From: Streptomyces sp. ITFR-16 | Lineage (GTDB): Bacteria > Actinomycetota > Actinomycetes > Streptomycetales > Streptomycetaceae | Length of the DNA: 64,000 nt | Direction: 5' to 3' | Assembly (NCBI RefSeq): GCF_031844705.1 | Contig: NZ_CP134609.1 | Span: 5,518,001 to 5,582,000, forward strand | In this document: positions 34,760-42,900 of the stretch, piece after piece | How the letters are laid out: each line of letters starts with the position of its first letter | Numbering within the stretch: position 1 is the first letter of the stretch | The notes under the pieces: model-generated | What the model saw: the letters and a program-made list of their open reading frames with translations, nothing else | What the model was told of the DNA's origin: nothing | Databases searched by the model: none | Made by a program: the position numbers and the translations under genes

Positions 34760-35809
34760 ATGACTCAGACACCCACACAGCCGCAGGCGCGTGCCCACAT
34801 CAGCATCCCGGCCGCACACCCCATGGTGATGCTTCTGGGATCGGGCGACTCGCTGCTGCGCGTGATCGAAGCGGCGTTCCCGGCGGCCGACATCCATGTC
34901 CGGGGCAATGACATAAGCGCGACGGGCGACGCGGCGGACATCGCCCTGATCCAGCGCCTGTTCGACGAGATGGTGCTGGTGCTCCGCACCGGTCAGCCGA
35001 TGACGGAGGACGCCGTGGAACGCTCGATCGCGATGCTCAGGGCCAGTGACAACGGCCAGGCGGACGGCACCGAGACCCCGGCCGAGGTGCTCACCCAGAA
35101 CATCCTCTCCAGCCGCGGCCGCACGATCCGTCCCAAGACGCTCAACCAGAAGCGGTACGTCGACGCGATCGACAAGCACACGATCGTCTTCGGCATCGGC
35201 CCCGCCGGTACGGGCAAGACGTATCTCGCCATGGCCAAGGCCGTCCAGGCGCTCCAGTCCAAGCAGGTCAGCCGGATCATCCTGACCCGGCCGGCCGTCG
35301 AGGCGGGCGAGCGGCTCGGCTTCCTGCCCGGCACCCTGTTCGACAAGATCGACCCGTATCTGCGGCCGCTCTACGACGCCCTGCACGACATGCTCGACCC
35401 CGACTCGATCCCGCGGCTGATGGCGGCGGGCACGATCGAGGTCGCTCCGCTGGCGTACATGCGGGGCCGCACGCTCAACGACGCCTTCATCATTCTCGAC
35501 GAGGCGCAGAACACCAGCGCCGAGCAGATGAAGATGTTCCTGACCCGGCTCGGCTTCGACTCGAAGATCGTCGTCACCGGCGACGTCACCCAGGTCGACC
35601 TGCCGAACGGCACCAAGAGCGGCCTGCGTCAGGTCCAGGACATCCTGGAGGGCATCGACGACGTGCACTTCTCCCGCCTCACCTCCCAGGATGTCGTCCG
35701 GCACAAGCTGGTCGGCCGTATCGTCGACGCGTACGAGAAGTACGACAACCAGGGCGACCAGGACGGCCCGGCCGGAAAGGGCCGCGGCCGCCACAACGGG
35801 AAGCAGTAG
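34760..35809 (+). CDS. phoH: PhoH-like ATPase
   Basis: A cytoplasmic P-loop ATPase of the PhoH family, often grouped with ybeY and linked to RNA metabolism. The ~349-residue protein has an N-terminal small domain and then Walker A GPAGTGKTYLA with Walker B AFIILDEAQN. GVxF and SRxP-like motifs (TRPAVEAGERLGFLPG, VVTGDVTQVDLP) are also present. ATG 34760 is preferred to ATG 34736 because GAGGG is correctly spaced before it. It heads the phoH-ybeY-corC-mmcQ operon, with 10-bp spacing to ybeY. Confidence 0.95.
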   Translation: MTQTPTQPQARAHISIPAAHPMVMLLGSGDSLLRVIEAAFPAADIHVRGNDISATGDAADIALIQRLFDEMVLVLRTGQPMTEDAVERSIAMLRASDNGQADGTETPAEVLTQNILSSRGRTIRPKTLNQKRYVDAIDKHTIVFGIGPAGTGKTYLAMAKAVQALQSKQVSRIILTRPAVEAGERLGFLPGTLFDKIDPYLRPLYDALHDMLDPDSIPRLMAAGTIEVAPLAYMRGRTLNDAFIILDEAQNTSAEQMKMFLTRLGFDSKIVVTGDVTQVDLPNGTKSGLRQVQDILEGIDDVHFSRLTSQDVVRHKLVGRIVDAYEKYDNQGDQDGPAGKGRGRHNGKQ

Positions 35810-35818
35810 CAGCGCACC

Positions 35819-36316
35819 ATGTCGATCGACGTCAACAACGAGTCCGGAACCGAGGTCGACGAGCAGGCGATCCTCGACATCGCCCGCTACGCGCTCGCGC
35901 GGATGAGGATCCACCCGCTCTCCGAGCTCTCGGTGATCGTGGTGGACACCGCCGCCATGGAGCAGCTCCACATCCAGTGGATGGACCTGCCGGGCCCGAC
36001 GGATGTCATGTCCTTCCCGATGGACGAGCTGCGTCCGCCGGCCAAGGACGACGAGGAGCCCCCGCAGGGGCTCCTCGGTGACATCGTGCTCTGCCCCGAG
36101 GTCGCCAAGAAGCAGGGCGAGGACGCCGAGACGCAGCACTCCATGGACGAGGAGCTCCAGCTCCTGACCGTCCACGGCGTGCTGCACCTCCTCGGCTACG
36201 ACCACGAGGAGCCCGACGAGAAGGCCGAGATGTTCGGCCTCCAGGCGGCGATCGTGGACGGCTGGCGCGGCGAGCACGGGCTGACCGGTCCGTCCCCCGC
36301 CCCCACCGTCTCGTGA
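35819..36316 (+). CDS. ybeY: Endoribonuclease YbeY (rRNA maturation factor)
   Basis: A zinc metalloprotein needed for 16S rRNA 3'-end maturation and 70S quality control. The 165-residue protein has the zinc motif HGVLHLLGYDHE (HxxxHxxxxxH, about 121-131) and TDVMSFPMDELR with the conserved Arg-adjacent loop. Its 3' end overlaps the GTG of the next gene by GTGA. The order phoH-ybeY-corC-era is a conserved bacterial cluster. Confidence 0.97.
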   Translation: MSIDVNNESGTEVDEQAILDIARYALARMRIHPLSELSVIVVDTAAMEQLHIQWMDLPGPTDVMSFPMDELRPPAKDDEEPPQGLLGDIVLCPEVAKKQGEDAETQHSMDEELQLLTVHGVLHLLGYDHEEPDEKAEMFGLQAAIVDGWRGEHGLTGPSPAPTVS

Positions 36317-37605
36317 GCCTGCCGCTCGCCCTCGGTGTCGTCCTGCTGGTCGTCGTCGGCTGGCTGGCGGCCTGCGCCGAGGCCGGCATCGCCCGTACGT
36401 CGAGCTTCCGGGCCGCCGAGGCGGTCCGCTCGGGACGGCGCGGCAGTGACAAGCTGGAACAGGTCGCGGCCGACCCGACGCGCTATCTCAATGTCGCCCT
36501 GCTGGTACGGGTCGCCTGCGAGATGGCCGCCGGGGTGCTCGTCACCTATGTCTGCCTGAAGGAGTTCCCGGAGACCTGGGAGGCGCTGGCCGTCGCCATG
36601 GGGGTGATGGTCCTCGTCTCCTACGTCGCCATCGGCGTCTCGCCGCGCACCATCGGCCGCCAGCACCCGCTGAACACGGCGACCGCCGCCGCGTACGTCC
36701 TGCTGCCGCTGGCCAGGATCATGGGGCCGATCCCGCAGCTGCTGATCCTCATCGGCAACGCGCTGACCCCGGGCAAGGGGTTCCGCAAGGGCCCGTTCGC
36801 CAGTGAGGCGGAGCTGCGGGCAATGGTCGACCTGGCCGAGCAGGAGTCGCTGATCGAGGACGAGGAGCGCCGCATGGTGCACTCCGTCTTCGAGCTGGGC
36901 GACACGCTCGTGCGCGAGGTGATGGTGCCGCGCACCGACCTGGTCTGCATCGAGCGGTACAAGACGATCCGCCAGGCGCTGACCCTGGCGCTGCGCTCCG
37001 GTTTCTCACGCATCCCGGTCACCGGGGAGAACGAGGACGACATCGTCGGGATCGTCTATCTGAAGGACCTGGTCCGCAAGACCCACATCAACCGCGAGTC
37101 GGAGGCCGACCTCGTCTCCACCGCGATGCGCCCCGCGGCGTTCGTGCCCGACACGAAGAACGCCGGTGACCTGCTGCGCGAGATGCAGCAGGACCGCAGC
37201 CACGTCGCCGTCGTCATCGACGAGTACGGCGGCACGGCGGGCATCGTCACCATCGAGGACATCCTGGAGGAGATCGTCGGCGAGATCACCGACGAGTACG
37301 ACCGCGAACTCCCGCCGGTCCAGGAGCTGGAGGACGGCTGCTTCCGGGTCACCGCCCGGCTCGACATCGGCGACCTCGGCGAGCTGTTCGGCCTCGACGA
37401 GTACGACGACGAGGACGTGGAGACCGTCGGCGGGCTGCTCGCGAAGGCGCTGGGCCGGGTCCCGATCGCCGGTGCCTCCTCCGAGGTCGAACTGCCCGAC
37501 GGGCGCCGGCTCCGGCTGACCGCCGAGTCCCCGGCCGGCCGCCGGAACAAGATCGTCACGGTGCTGGTGGAGCCGCTGGCTTCCGAGGAGGAGGCGACGG
37601 CATGA
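36313..37605 (+). CDS. CNNM/HlyC-CorC family transporter with CBS domains
   Basis: A 430-residue membrane protein often annotated hemolysin family or magnesium/cobalt efflux. An N-terminal CNNM domain with three to four helices (about 1-150) is followed by two CBS domains (about 198-315; REVMVPRTDLVCI, HVAVVIDEYGGTAGIVTIEDILEEIVGEI) and a C-terminal CorC/HlyC FAD-binding-like domain (about 335-425; FRVTARLDIGDLGELFG). GTG 36313 overlaps ybeY. Ion efflux or magnesium homeostasis is likely but not proven. The stop overlaps mmcQ by ATGA. Confidence 0.93.
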   Translation: MSLPLALGVVLLVVVGWLAACAEAGIARTSSFRAAEAVRSGRRGSDKLEQVAADPTRYLNVALLVRVACEMAAGVLVTYVCLKEFPETWEALAVAMGVMVLVSYVAIGVSPRTIGRQHPLNTATAAAYVLLPLARIMGPIPQLLILIGNALTPGKGFRKGPFASEAELRAMVDLAEQESLIEDEERRMVHSVFELGDTLVREVMVPRTDLVCIERYKTIRQALTLALRSGFSRIPVTGENEDDIVGIVYLKDLVRKTHINRESEADLVSTAMRPAAFVPDTKNAGDLLREMQQDRSHVAVVIDEYGGTAGIVTIEDILEEIVGEITDEYDRELPPVQELEDGCFRVTARLDIGDLGELFGLDEYDDEDVETVGGLLAKALGRVPIAGASSEVELPDGRRLRLTAESPAGRRNKIVTVLVEPLASEEEATA

Positions 37606-37955
37606 CACCGCAGCAGCTGAGGGCGTTCTGCCTCGGGTTCAACGCGAGCGTCGAGGAGTTCCCGTTCGGGCCGGAGGCGTCCGTCTTCAAGGTGCTCGGC
37701 AAGATGTTCGCCCTCAGCGTGCTGGACGCGGAGCCGCTGACGGTGAACCTCAAGTGCGACCCCGACGACGCGGTACGGCTCCGGGAGGAGTACGAGGCCG
37801 TGGCGCCGGGGTGGCACATGAACAAGCGGCACTGGAACACGGTGACGGTGTCGGGGCTGCCGGACGCGAAGCTGCGGGAGCTGATCGAGGACAGCTACGA
37901 CCTGGTGGTGGCGGGGCTGCCCAGGTCGGAGCGGTTGCGGCTGGACCGGGCGTAG
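37602..37955 (+). CDS. MmcQ/YjbR family DNA-binding-like protein
   Basis: A small 117-residue CyaY-like-fold protein. Recognisable family elements are EEFPFGPEASVFKVLGKMFAL, LTVNLKCDPDDAVRLREEYEAVAPGWHMNKRHWNTV and LIEDSYDLVVAGLPRSERLR. Members are described as DNA-binding-like, but their function is unclear. The gene is translationally coupled to the CNNM gene (ATGA). Its last 61 bp overlap the convergent MFS gene, which looks like a later insertion into this conserved operon. Confidence 0.92.
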   Translation: MTPQQLRAFCLGFNASVEEFPFGPEASVFKVLGKMFALSVLDAEPLTVNLKCDPDDAVRLREEYEAVAPGWHMNKRHWNTVTVSGLPDAKLRELIEDSYDLVVAGLPRSERLRLDRA

Positions 37956-39361
37956 GTCCCGGCCGCCACCACCGCGGCGGTGACGACCAGCAGGGCCGCC
38001 GCCACCGCGACCACCGTCCGTACCCCGCCGAGCAGGGAGTCCTGGGTCGTCGCCAGCACCCCGAGCAGCGGGATGCCGACCGTGAGTCCCACCTGCTGGG
38101 TGGTGGTCACCAGACCCGTCGCCAGGCCCTGTTCCGCGTCCGGTACGCCCGAGGTGACGGTCAGTCCGTACGCGATGATCGCGCCCAGATGGCACATGCT
38201 GGCCAGCGAGACCGCGACCGCGGCCAGCCAGACACCCGAGTGCGCGCCCAGGCCCAGCAGCGCCGCGATGAACAGCCCCTGGCCCAGCAGCGAGAGGGAC
38301 AGGGTGCGCCGGGCACCGAGCCGCCCGATCACCCTCGGCGCGTACATCCCCGCCACCACCGAGGCCAGGCCCTGCACCCCGAAGACGAGACCGGTCCCGA
38401 ACGCCGACAGGTCCAGCACCTCCTGCAGATACAGGGTCAGGACGAAGACGACCGTGCTCATCATCGAGAAGGTGAGCAGCCCGCCCAGATTGCCGAAGGC
38501 CACCGTGCGCCGGCGGAGCATCGGCAGCGAGACCAGCGGGGCGGACGCCCGTGACTCGATGACCCCGAACGCGGCGAGCAGGACCACGCCCGCCACCAGG
38601 GCGGCCTGCACGTCCACCCGGCCGAAGCCGTGCCCGGCCGCCGTGGACAGGGCGTAGATCAGCGCCAGGAGACCGCCGGTGACCGTCACCGCGCCCGGCA
38701 CGTCGAGCCGGGGCCGGTCCGGCGTACGGGACTCGGTGAGCAGCACGGGCGCCGCCGCGAGGACGCCGGCCGAGGCGACCGTGAGCAGCCCCATCGTGGA
38801 GCGCCAGCCCAGCGTGTCGGTGAGCGTCCCGCCGGCGACCATGCCGACGGTGAAGCCGAGCGAGAGCAGGGTGCCGCTGATGCCCAGCGCCCGGTCCCGC
38901 TGCGGGCCCTCCGGGAAGGTGGTGGTGAGCAGGGACATCCCGGTCGGCACGATCACCGCCGCACCGAGCCCCTGGAGCGCCCGGCCGGCGAGGAACGCGG
39001 CCGGGTTCCAGGCGAGCGTGGCCAGCAGCGAGGCGGCGCCGAAGACGGCGAGACCGGTGAGGAACAGCCGGCGCCGGCCGTAGAGGTCGGCGATCCGGCC
39101 GAAGAGCAGCAGGAAGCCGCCGGAGGGCAGGGCGAAGGCGGTGATCGCCCACTGCAGTCCGGACCGGCTCAGGCCGAGGTCCGCGCCGAGGACGGGCAGC
39201 GCCACATTCAGTACGGAGAAGTCCAGCGACACCATGAACTGGGCGGCGCACAGGACGAGCAGGACCAGCCGGGCCCGGCCGGAGAGCCGGGCCGGGGCGG
39301 GTGGTGCGGGGGCGGGCAGGACGGGAGGAGCGGGGGTGGGTGATTCGATCGCCATGACCAT
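37895..39361 (-). CDS. MFS drug-efflux-type transporter (DHA2-like)
   Basis: A 488-residue transporter with about 14 predicted helices, of the DHA2 drug:H+ antiporter type. Visible motifs are LDFSVLNVALPVLGADLG after helix 1, motif A-like GRIADLYGRRRLFLTG, GMVAGGTLTDTLGWRSTM and GLATGLVTTTQQVG. The N-terminus is Pro/Ala-rich. It is divergent from an HTH regulator 95 bp away, which probably controls it. Its 3' end runs 61 bp into mmcQ. A homologous pair occurs at 60.4-62.9 kb. Start ATG 39361 or 39355. Confidence 0.9.
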   Translation of the reverse strand: MVMAIESPTPAPPVLPAPAPPAPARLSGRARLVLLVLCAAQFMVSLDFSVLNVALPVLGADLGLSRSGLQWAITAFALPSGGFLLLFGRIADLYGRRRLFLTGLAVFGAASLLATLAWNPAAFLAGRALQGLGAAVIVPTGMSLLTTTFPEGPQRDRALGISGTLLSLGFTVGMVAGGTLTDTLGWRSTMGLLTVASAGVLAAAPVLLTESRTPDRPRLDVPGAVTVTGGLLALIYALSTAAGHGFGRVDVQAALVAGVVLLAAFGVIESRASAPLVSLPMLRRRTVAFGNLGGLLTFSMMSTVVFVLTLYLQEVLDLSAFGTGLVFGVQGLASVVAGMYAPRVIGRLGARRTLSLSLLGQGLFIAALLGLGAHSGVWLAAVAVSLASMCHLGAIIAYGLTVTSGVPDAEQGLATGLVTTTQQVGLTVGIPLLGVLATTQDSLLGGVRTVVAVAAALLVVTAAVVAAGTYARSSRNRSDLGSPATTRS

Positions 39362-39456
39362 GAGCCTGCGGCCGCCGGAATATCCCTGGGGAGCGGGAAC
39401 TTATCCTGTTGGCCGCACCACCAGGCAGGCGCGGACACGGACACCAGGGGGAGTAC

Positions 39457-40350
39457 GTGGGCACACCGGCCCGGACCGCGGCGGACGACGGCAAGACGCA
39501 CCGCCTCGGCGAGCTGCGGGAGTTCCTGAGGAGCAGGCGGGCCCGGGTCAGCCCGGCCGAGGCGGGACTGCCGGACGGCGGCGCCCGGCGGCGCACCCCG
39601 GGGCTGCGCCGCGAGGAGGTCGCCGTCCTCGCGGGGGTGGGCGTCTCCTGGTACCAGTGGCTCGAACAGGGCCGCGACATCACCGTCTCGCCCCAGGTGC
39701 TGGACTCCGTCGCCCGGGTGCTGCGGCTCAGCAGCGCCGAACGCCGCCACCTCTACGTGCTCGCGGGGCTCAACCCGCCCGCCCCGGAGGTCGATCCGGC
39801 CCATGCCGACATGTGCGAGGGGCTGCAACGGCTGCTCGACGCCTGGATGCCGTACCCGGCGCACATCATGGACCCGTACTGGAACGTGATCCTCTACAAC
39901 GACGCCGCGTCGGCGGTGATGGGGCTGCGGCCCGGCCGTACGCAGAACTGTGTGATCGACTTCTTCACCGATCCGGTCCACCGGGTGCGCACCCGGCACT
40001 GGGAGGAGACCGCGGCCCGGGGCGTCGCCCAGTTCCGTGCCGCGTGTGCCGAGTGCCCCGACGACGAGGGGTTCCGGGCGGTCGTCGCCGAGGCGTCGGC
40101 GCGCAGCCCCGAGTTCGCCGAGCTGTGGGCGCGCCGGGACATCGCGCCGGGCGGGCAGATGCGCAAGGAGCTGGCGCACCCGGCGGTGGGGGAGCTGGTC
40201 CTGGAGGCCACCCAGCTGCGCATCCCGGCCCGCCCGGATCTGGCGGTCGTGCTGCACACCCCGTGGCCGGACAGCGGCACGGAGGAGAAGCTGCGGTGGC
40301 TGGCCTCGCCGGAGGGCAGGCGCGGCTCGATGCACCAGGTGCGGGGATGA
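39457..40350 (+). CDS. HTH (XRE) regulator with MmyB-like ligand-binding domain
   Basis: A 297-residue regulator. The N-terminal XRE-type HTH (about 15-90; RRRTPGLRREEVAVLAGVGVSWYQWLEQGRDITVSPQVLDSVARVL) is followed by a MmyB-like PAS-related ligand-binding domain (about 105-290; YPAHIMDPYWNVILYNDAA, DFFTDPVHR). GTG 39457 with GGGGGAG nearby is used, and a longer frame to 39409 has no family match. It is divergent from the MFS gene, the usual arrangement for this regulator class, where it controls the neighbouring transporter or oxidoreductase in response to a hydrophobic ligand. Confidence 0.88.
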   Translation: MGTPARTAADDGKTHRLGELREFLRSRRARVSPAEAGLPDGGARRRTPGLRREEVAVLAGVGVSWYQWLEQGRDITVSPQVLDSVARVLRLSSAERRHLYVLAGLNPPAPEVDPAHADMCEGLQRLLDAWMPYPAHIMDPYWNVILYNDAASAVMGLRPGRTQNCVIDFFTDPVHRVRTRHWEETAARGVAQFRAACAECPDDEGFRAVVAEASARSPEFAELWARRDIAPGGQMRKELAHPAVGELVLEATQLRIPARPDLAVVLHTPWPDSGTEEKLRWLASPEGRRGSMHQVRG

Positions 40351-40404
40351 GCGGTCCGGGCGCCCGCGTGCCGGACCCGTCGCCGCTCTTCGTATGCTCG
40401 GCAC

Positions 40405-40758
40405 ATGACCGACAGCACCGGCCTCGGGGCCGAGGACCGCAAGATCGTCACACTGGCGCGCAGCGCCCGCGCCCGCAACGGCGTGCCGGAGGGCGCGGCC
40501 GTGCGGGACGAGACAGGACGCACCTATGTGGCGGGGACCGTGGAGCTGGAGTCGTTGAAGCTCAGCGCGCTGCGGACCGCCGTCGCCATGGCGGTGGCCA
40601 GTGGCGCCACCTCGCTGGAGGCGGCCGCGATCGTCTCCGACGCGCAGACCCCCTCGGACGAGGACCGCGCAGCCGTACGGGACCTGGGCGGCCCGGACAC
40701 ACCGGTGCTGCTCGCCGGGCCGGACGGGGTGCCGCGGCTCACGGTGACGGCGGGCTGA
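40405..40758 (+). CDS. Cytidine-deaminase-like protein lacking zinc ligands
   Basis: A 117-residue protein with the size and layout of a bacterial cytidine deaminase: an N-terminal helix AEDRKIVTLARSARARNG, the strand GRTYVAGTVELESLKLSALRTAVAMAVASG and AAIVSDAQTPSDEDRAAVRDLG. In active enzymes these positions carry the zinc-binding C-x-E/H-A-E and P-C-x-x-C motifs. Here the equivalents are ESL-like and TPSDEDR, so catalytic Glu and zinc ligands are missing. Similar proteins near era are known in other actinomycetes (recollection). It is probably a noncatalytic relative, but its role is unknown. Confidence 0.75.
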   Translation: MTDSTGLGAEDRKIVTLARSARARNGVPEGAAVRDETGRTYVAGTVELESLKLSALRTAVAMAVASGATSLEAAAIVSDAQTPSDEDRAAVRDLGGPDTPVLLAGPDGVPRLTVTAG

Positions 40759-40786
40759 CCGCCGGGGCGCCGGATCTTGACAGCAC

Positions 40787-40801
40787 CTGATGGTCCATCA
40801 G
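40787..40801. promoter_or_regulatory. Palindrome CTGATGG-T-CCATCAG with nearby TTGACA
   Basis: A perfect 7-bp inverted repeat around one base, 5 bp after TTGACA (40777-40782), about 105 bp before the broken secreted-protein locus. A second TTGACT (40821-40826) lies downstream. The region is AT-richer than average. It could be a promoter/operator for that locus. Confidence 0.4.
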
Positions 40802-40905
40802 TTGCCGCTTTTCGCTTGCATTGACTTCTTTTTCGGCCGGAGTCATCAATGGCCCCCTGCCGGCGCGGACGAGCCGCCGCGCCGCATCCCGCAGGAGGGG
40901 GCTTC

Positions 40906-41575
40906 ATGCGTCCAGCCATCCGAAGATCCGACAGCCGAAGATCCTGTCGCCGCACCCGCCCGGACCGGGGCCGCCGCTGGGCAGCCGCACTGGGCGCCGG
41001 CGCGCTCGTCGTCGCCGGGGGAGGGCTGCTCGCCGGGCCCGCCGAGGCCGTGGCGACGGCCTCGGCGGCGGTGGACTTCCCGACCCACTGCATCCCGCCC
41101 GCCATCGCCGGCATCCCGCCCATCGACGGGACCACCTCGGCCGAGATCACCGTCGACAACGCCGCCCCGAAGGTCGGCGACACGGTCACGGTGACGTACA
41201 CCGTCGTCGAACCGGCCGCCGGCAACCCCGTCGACCTGGCGCTGCCCGCCGACATCATGACGCCGACCGGCAAGGTCACCGTCGGCGGTGCGCAGTCCGC
41301 CGATGTGGGTGCCGGCCGAGCTGCTGCCCCGCCAGGAGGTCCGGCTCAGCGAGGAGTGGGCGGGCGCGCCGCAGCTGGAGTGGGGCGAGATCAAGCTCAC
41401 CGCGAGCGCCCGCGGCACCCGTGAGTCCGCCACCGCCCCGTACTTCGCCCTGCCCTGGCTGGTCGCCGGGGTGCTGCTCGCGGCGCTGCTCGGGGGCGCG
41501 GCGCTGTGGATACGGGCCCGCCGGGGCCGCCTCGGTGCGGCGCGGCCCCGGGATCGGGGACAATGGGCGCCATGA
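40906..41575 (+). pseudogene. Broken secreted/surface protein locus (frameshifted or fused remnant)
   Basis: ATG 40906 with AGGAGGGGG upstream starts a protein with a signal peptide (RRWAAALGAGALVVAGGGLL...PAEA) and a beta-sandwich domain (AAVDFPTHCIPPAIAGIPPIDG, SAEITVDNAAPKVGDTVTVTYTV). Near 41300-41312 this frame becomes nonsense. In the +1 frame a sensible C-terminus begins (VPAELLPRQEVRLSEEWAGAPQLEWGE), with a membrane helix (LPWLVAGVLLAALLGGAALW) and a basic tail ending at 41575. Either one frameshift broke a single gene, or a deletion fused the start of one secreted protein to the end of a second one. The end overlaps era by ATGA. The cell-surface role is inferred from topology. Confidence 0.75.
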
Positions 41576-42537
41576 GCGCTCGACCTAACCCAGAAGCTGC
41601 TGCGCAGCAGGCTGAGAACAACGCCCCCCACCGGGCCGGCTTCGCCTGCTTCGTGGGCCGTCCCAACGCGGGCAAGTCCACCCTTACGAACGCTCTGGTC
41701 GGCCAGAAGGTGGCGATCACGTCCAACCGGCCCCAGACGACCCGGCACACCGTGCGCGGCATCGTGCACCGGCCGGACGCACAGCTGATCCTGGTCGACA
41801 CCCCCGGCCTCCACAAGCCCCGCACCCTGCTGGGCGAGCGTCTCAACGACGTCGTGCGCACCACCTGGGCCGAGGTCGACGTCATCGGCTTCTGCCTGCC
41901 GGCCGACCAGAAGCTCGGCCCCGGTGACAAGTACATCGTCAAGGAGCTCGCGGGCATCAAGAAGACGCCCAAGATCGCGATCATCACCAAGACGGACCTG
42001 GTCGAGTCCAAGCAGCTCGCCGAACAGCTGCTGGCCGTCTCGCGCCTCGGCGAGGAGCTCGGCTTCGAGTGGGCGGAGATCATCCCGGTCTCGGCCGTCA
42101 AGGACCGCCAGGTCGACCTGCTCGCCGACCTGATCGCCCCGCTGCTCCCGGAGAGCCCCCCGCTCTACCCGGAGGGCGACCTCACCGACGAGCCCGAGAT
42201 GGTCATGGTCGCCGAGCTGATCCGCGAGGCCGCGCTCGAAGGCGTCCGGGACGAGCTGCCGCACTCCATCGCGGTCGTCGTCGAGGAGATGCTGCCGCGC
42301 GAGGACCGCCCGGCGGACAAGCCGCTGCTCGACATCCACGCCAACGTCTACATCGAGCGGCCCAGCCAGAAGGGCATCATCATCGGCCCCAAGGGCAAGC
42401 GGCTGAAGGAAGTCGGCACCAAGTCGCGCAAGCACATCGAGGCCCTGCTCGGCACCCCGGTCTTCCTCGACCTGCACGTCAAGGTCGCCAAGGACTGGCA
42501 GCGGGACCCGAAGCAGCTGCGCAAGCTCGGCTTCTGA
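41572..42537 (+). CDS. era: GTPase Era
   Basis: Era binds 16S rRNA and acts in 30S assembly. The 321-residue protein shows G1 GRPNAGKST (29-37), G3 DTPG, G4 TKTD and a C-terminal KH domain with IIIGPKGKRLKEVG, followed by WQRDPKQLRKLGF. ATG 41572 is used, with ATG 41563 three codons earlier possible. The start overlaps the stop of the remnant gene upstream, suggesting earlier translational coupling. Confidence 0.97.
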   Translation: MSARPNPEAAAQQAENNAPHRAGFACFVGRPNAGKSTLTNALVGQKVAITSNRPQTTRHTVRGIVHRPDAQLILVDTPGLHKPRTLLGERLNDVVRTTWAEVDVIGFCLPADQKLGPGDKYIVKELAGIKKTPKIAIITKTDLVESKQLAEQLLAVSRLGEELGFEWAEIIPVSAVKDRQVDLLADLIAPLLPESPPLYPEGDLTDEPEMVMVAELIREAALEGVRDELPHSIAVVVEEMLPREDRPADKPLLDIHANVYIERPSQKGIIIGPKGKRLKEVGTKSRKHIEALLGTPVFLDLHVKVAKDWQRDPKQLRKLGF

Positions 42538-42586
42538 GCGCAGCCCCGCACCGGCGGCCGGAGGCCGTCTCAGTCCAGGGCCCGGC

Positions 42587-42853
42587 TCACGCGCCCTCCT
42601 TCAGGACGCGTGAGACCAGGGCGCGCTGGGCGTCGGTGAGCCGGGGGTCCGCGCAGTGGACGGTGCGGCCGTCCACCGTGATCCGGTAGCTGAAGCCGTC
42701 CGGGACGCCCTGGGGTGCGGTGGCCCGGCCCTCGGCGAGCGCCGACCCGGCCAGGGCCTCCCACTCGTGGGCGTCGGCCCGCCCGGAGGTGTCGATCTCG
42801 CGGTGGCGCGCGATGCCGGCGAAGCCGCCGGTCCTGCTCACCTGGATCCGCAT
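42587..42853 (-). CDS. Emfourin-like inhibitor of M4 peptidase
   Basis: An 88-residue protein starting MRIQVSRTGGFAGIARHREIDT. The pattern fits the emfourin (protealysin inhibitor) family: a GGFAGI motif near the N-terminus, the central helix ADAHEWEALAGSAL, the strands FSYRITVDGRTVHCAD and LTDAQRALVSRVL. Emfourin binds and blocks protealysin-like M4 peptidases, and the gene lies 47 bp downstream of just such a peptidase on the same strand. Together they form an enzyme-inhibitor pair. A longer frame to 42931 would overlap the peptidase and is unlikely. Confidence 0.82.
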   Translation of the reverse strand: MRIQVSRTGGFAGIARHREIDTSGRADAHEWEALAGSALAEGRATAPQGVPDGFSYRITVDGRTVHCADPRLTDAQRALVSRVLKEGA

Positions 42854-42900
42854 ACGTGTCCTTCCTCGACGGACGGGCCCGGATACCCCTGGATACCCGC

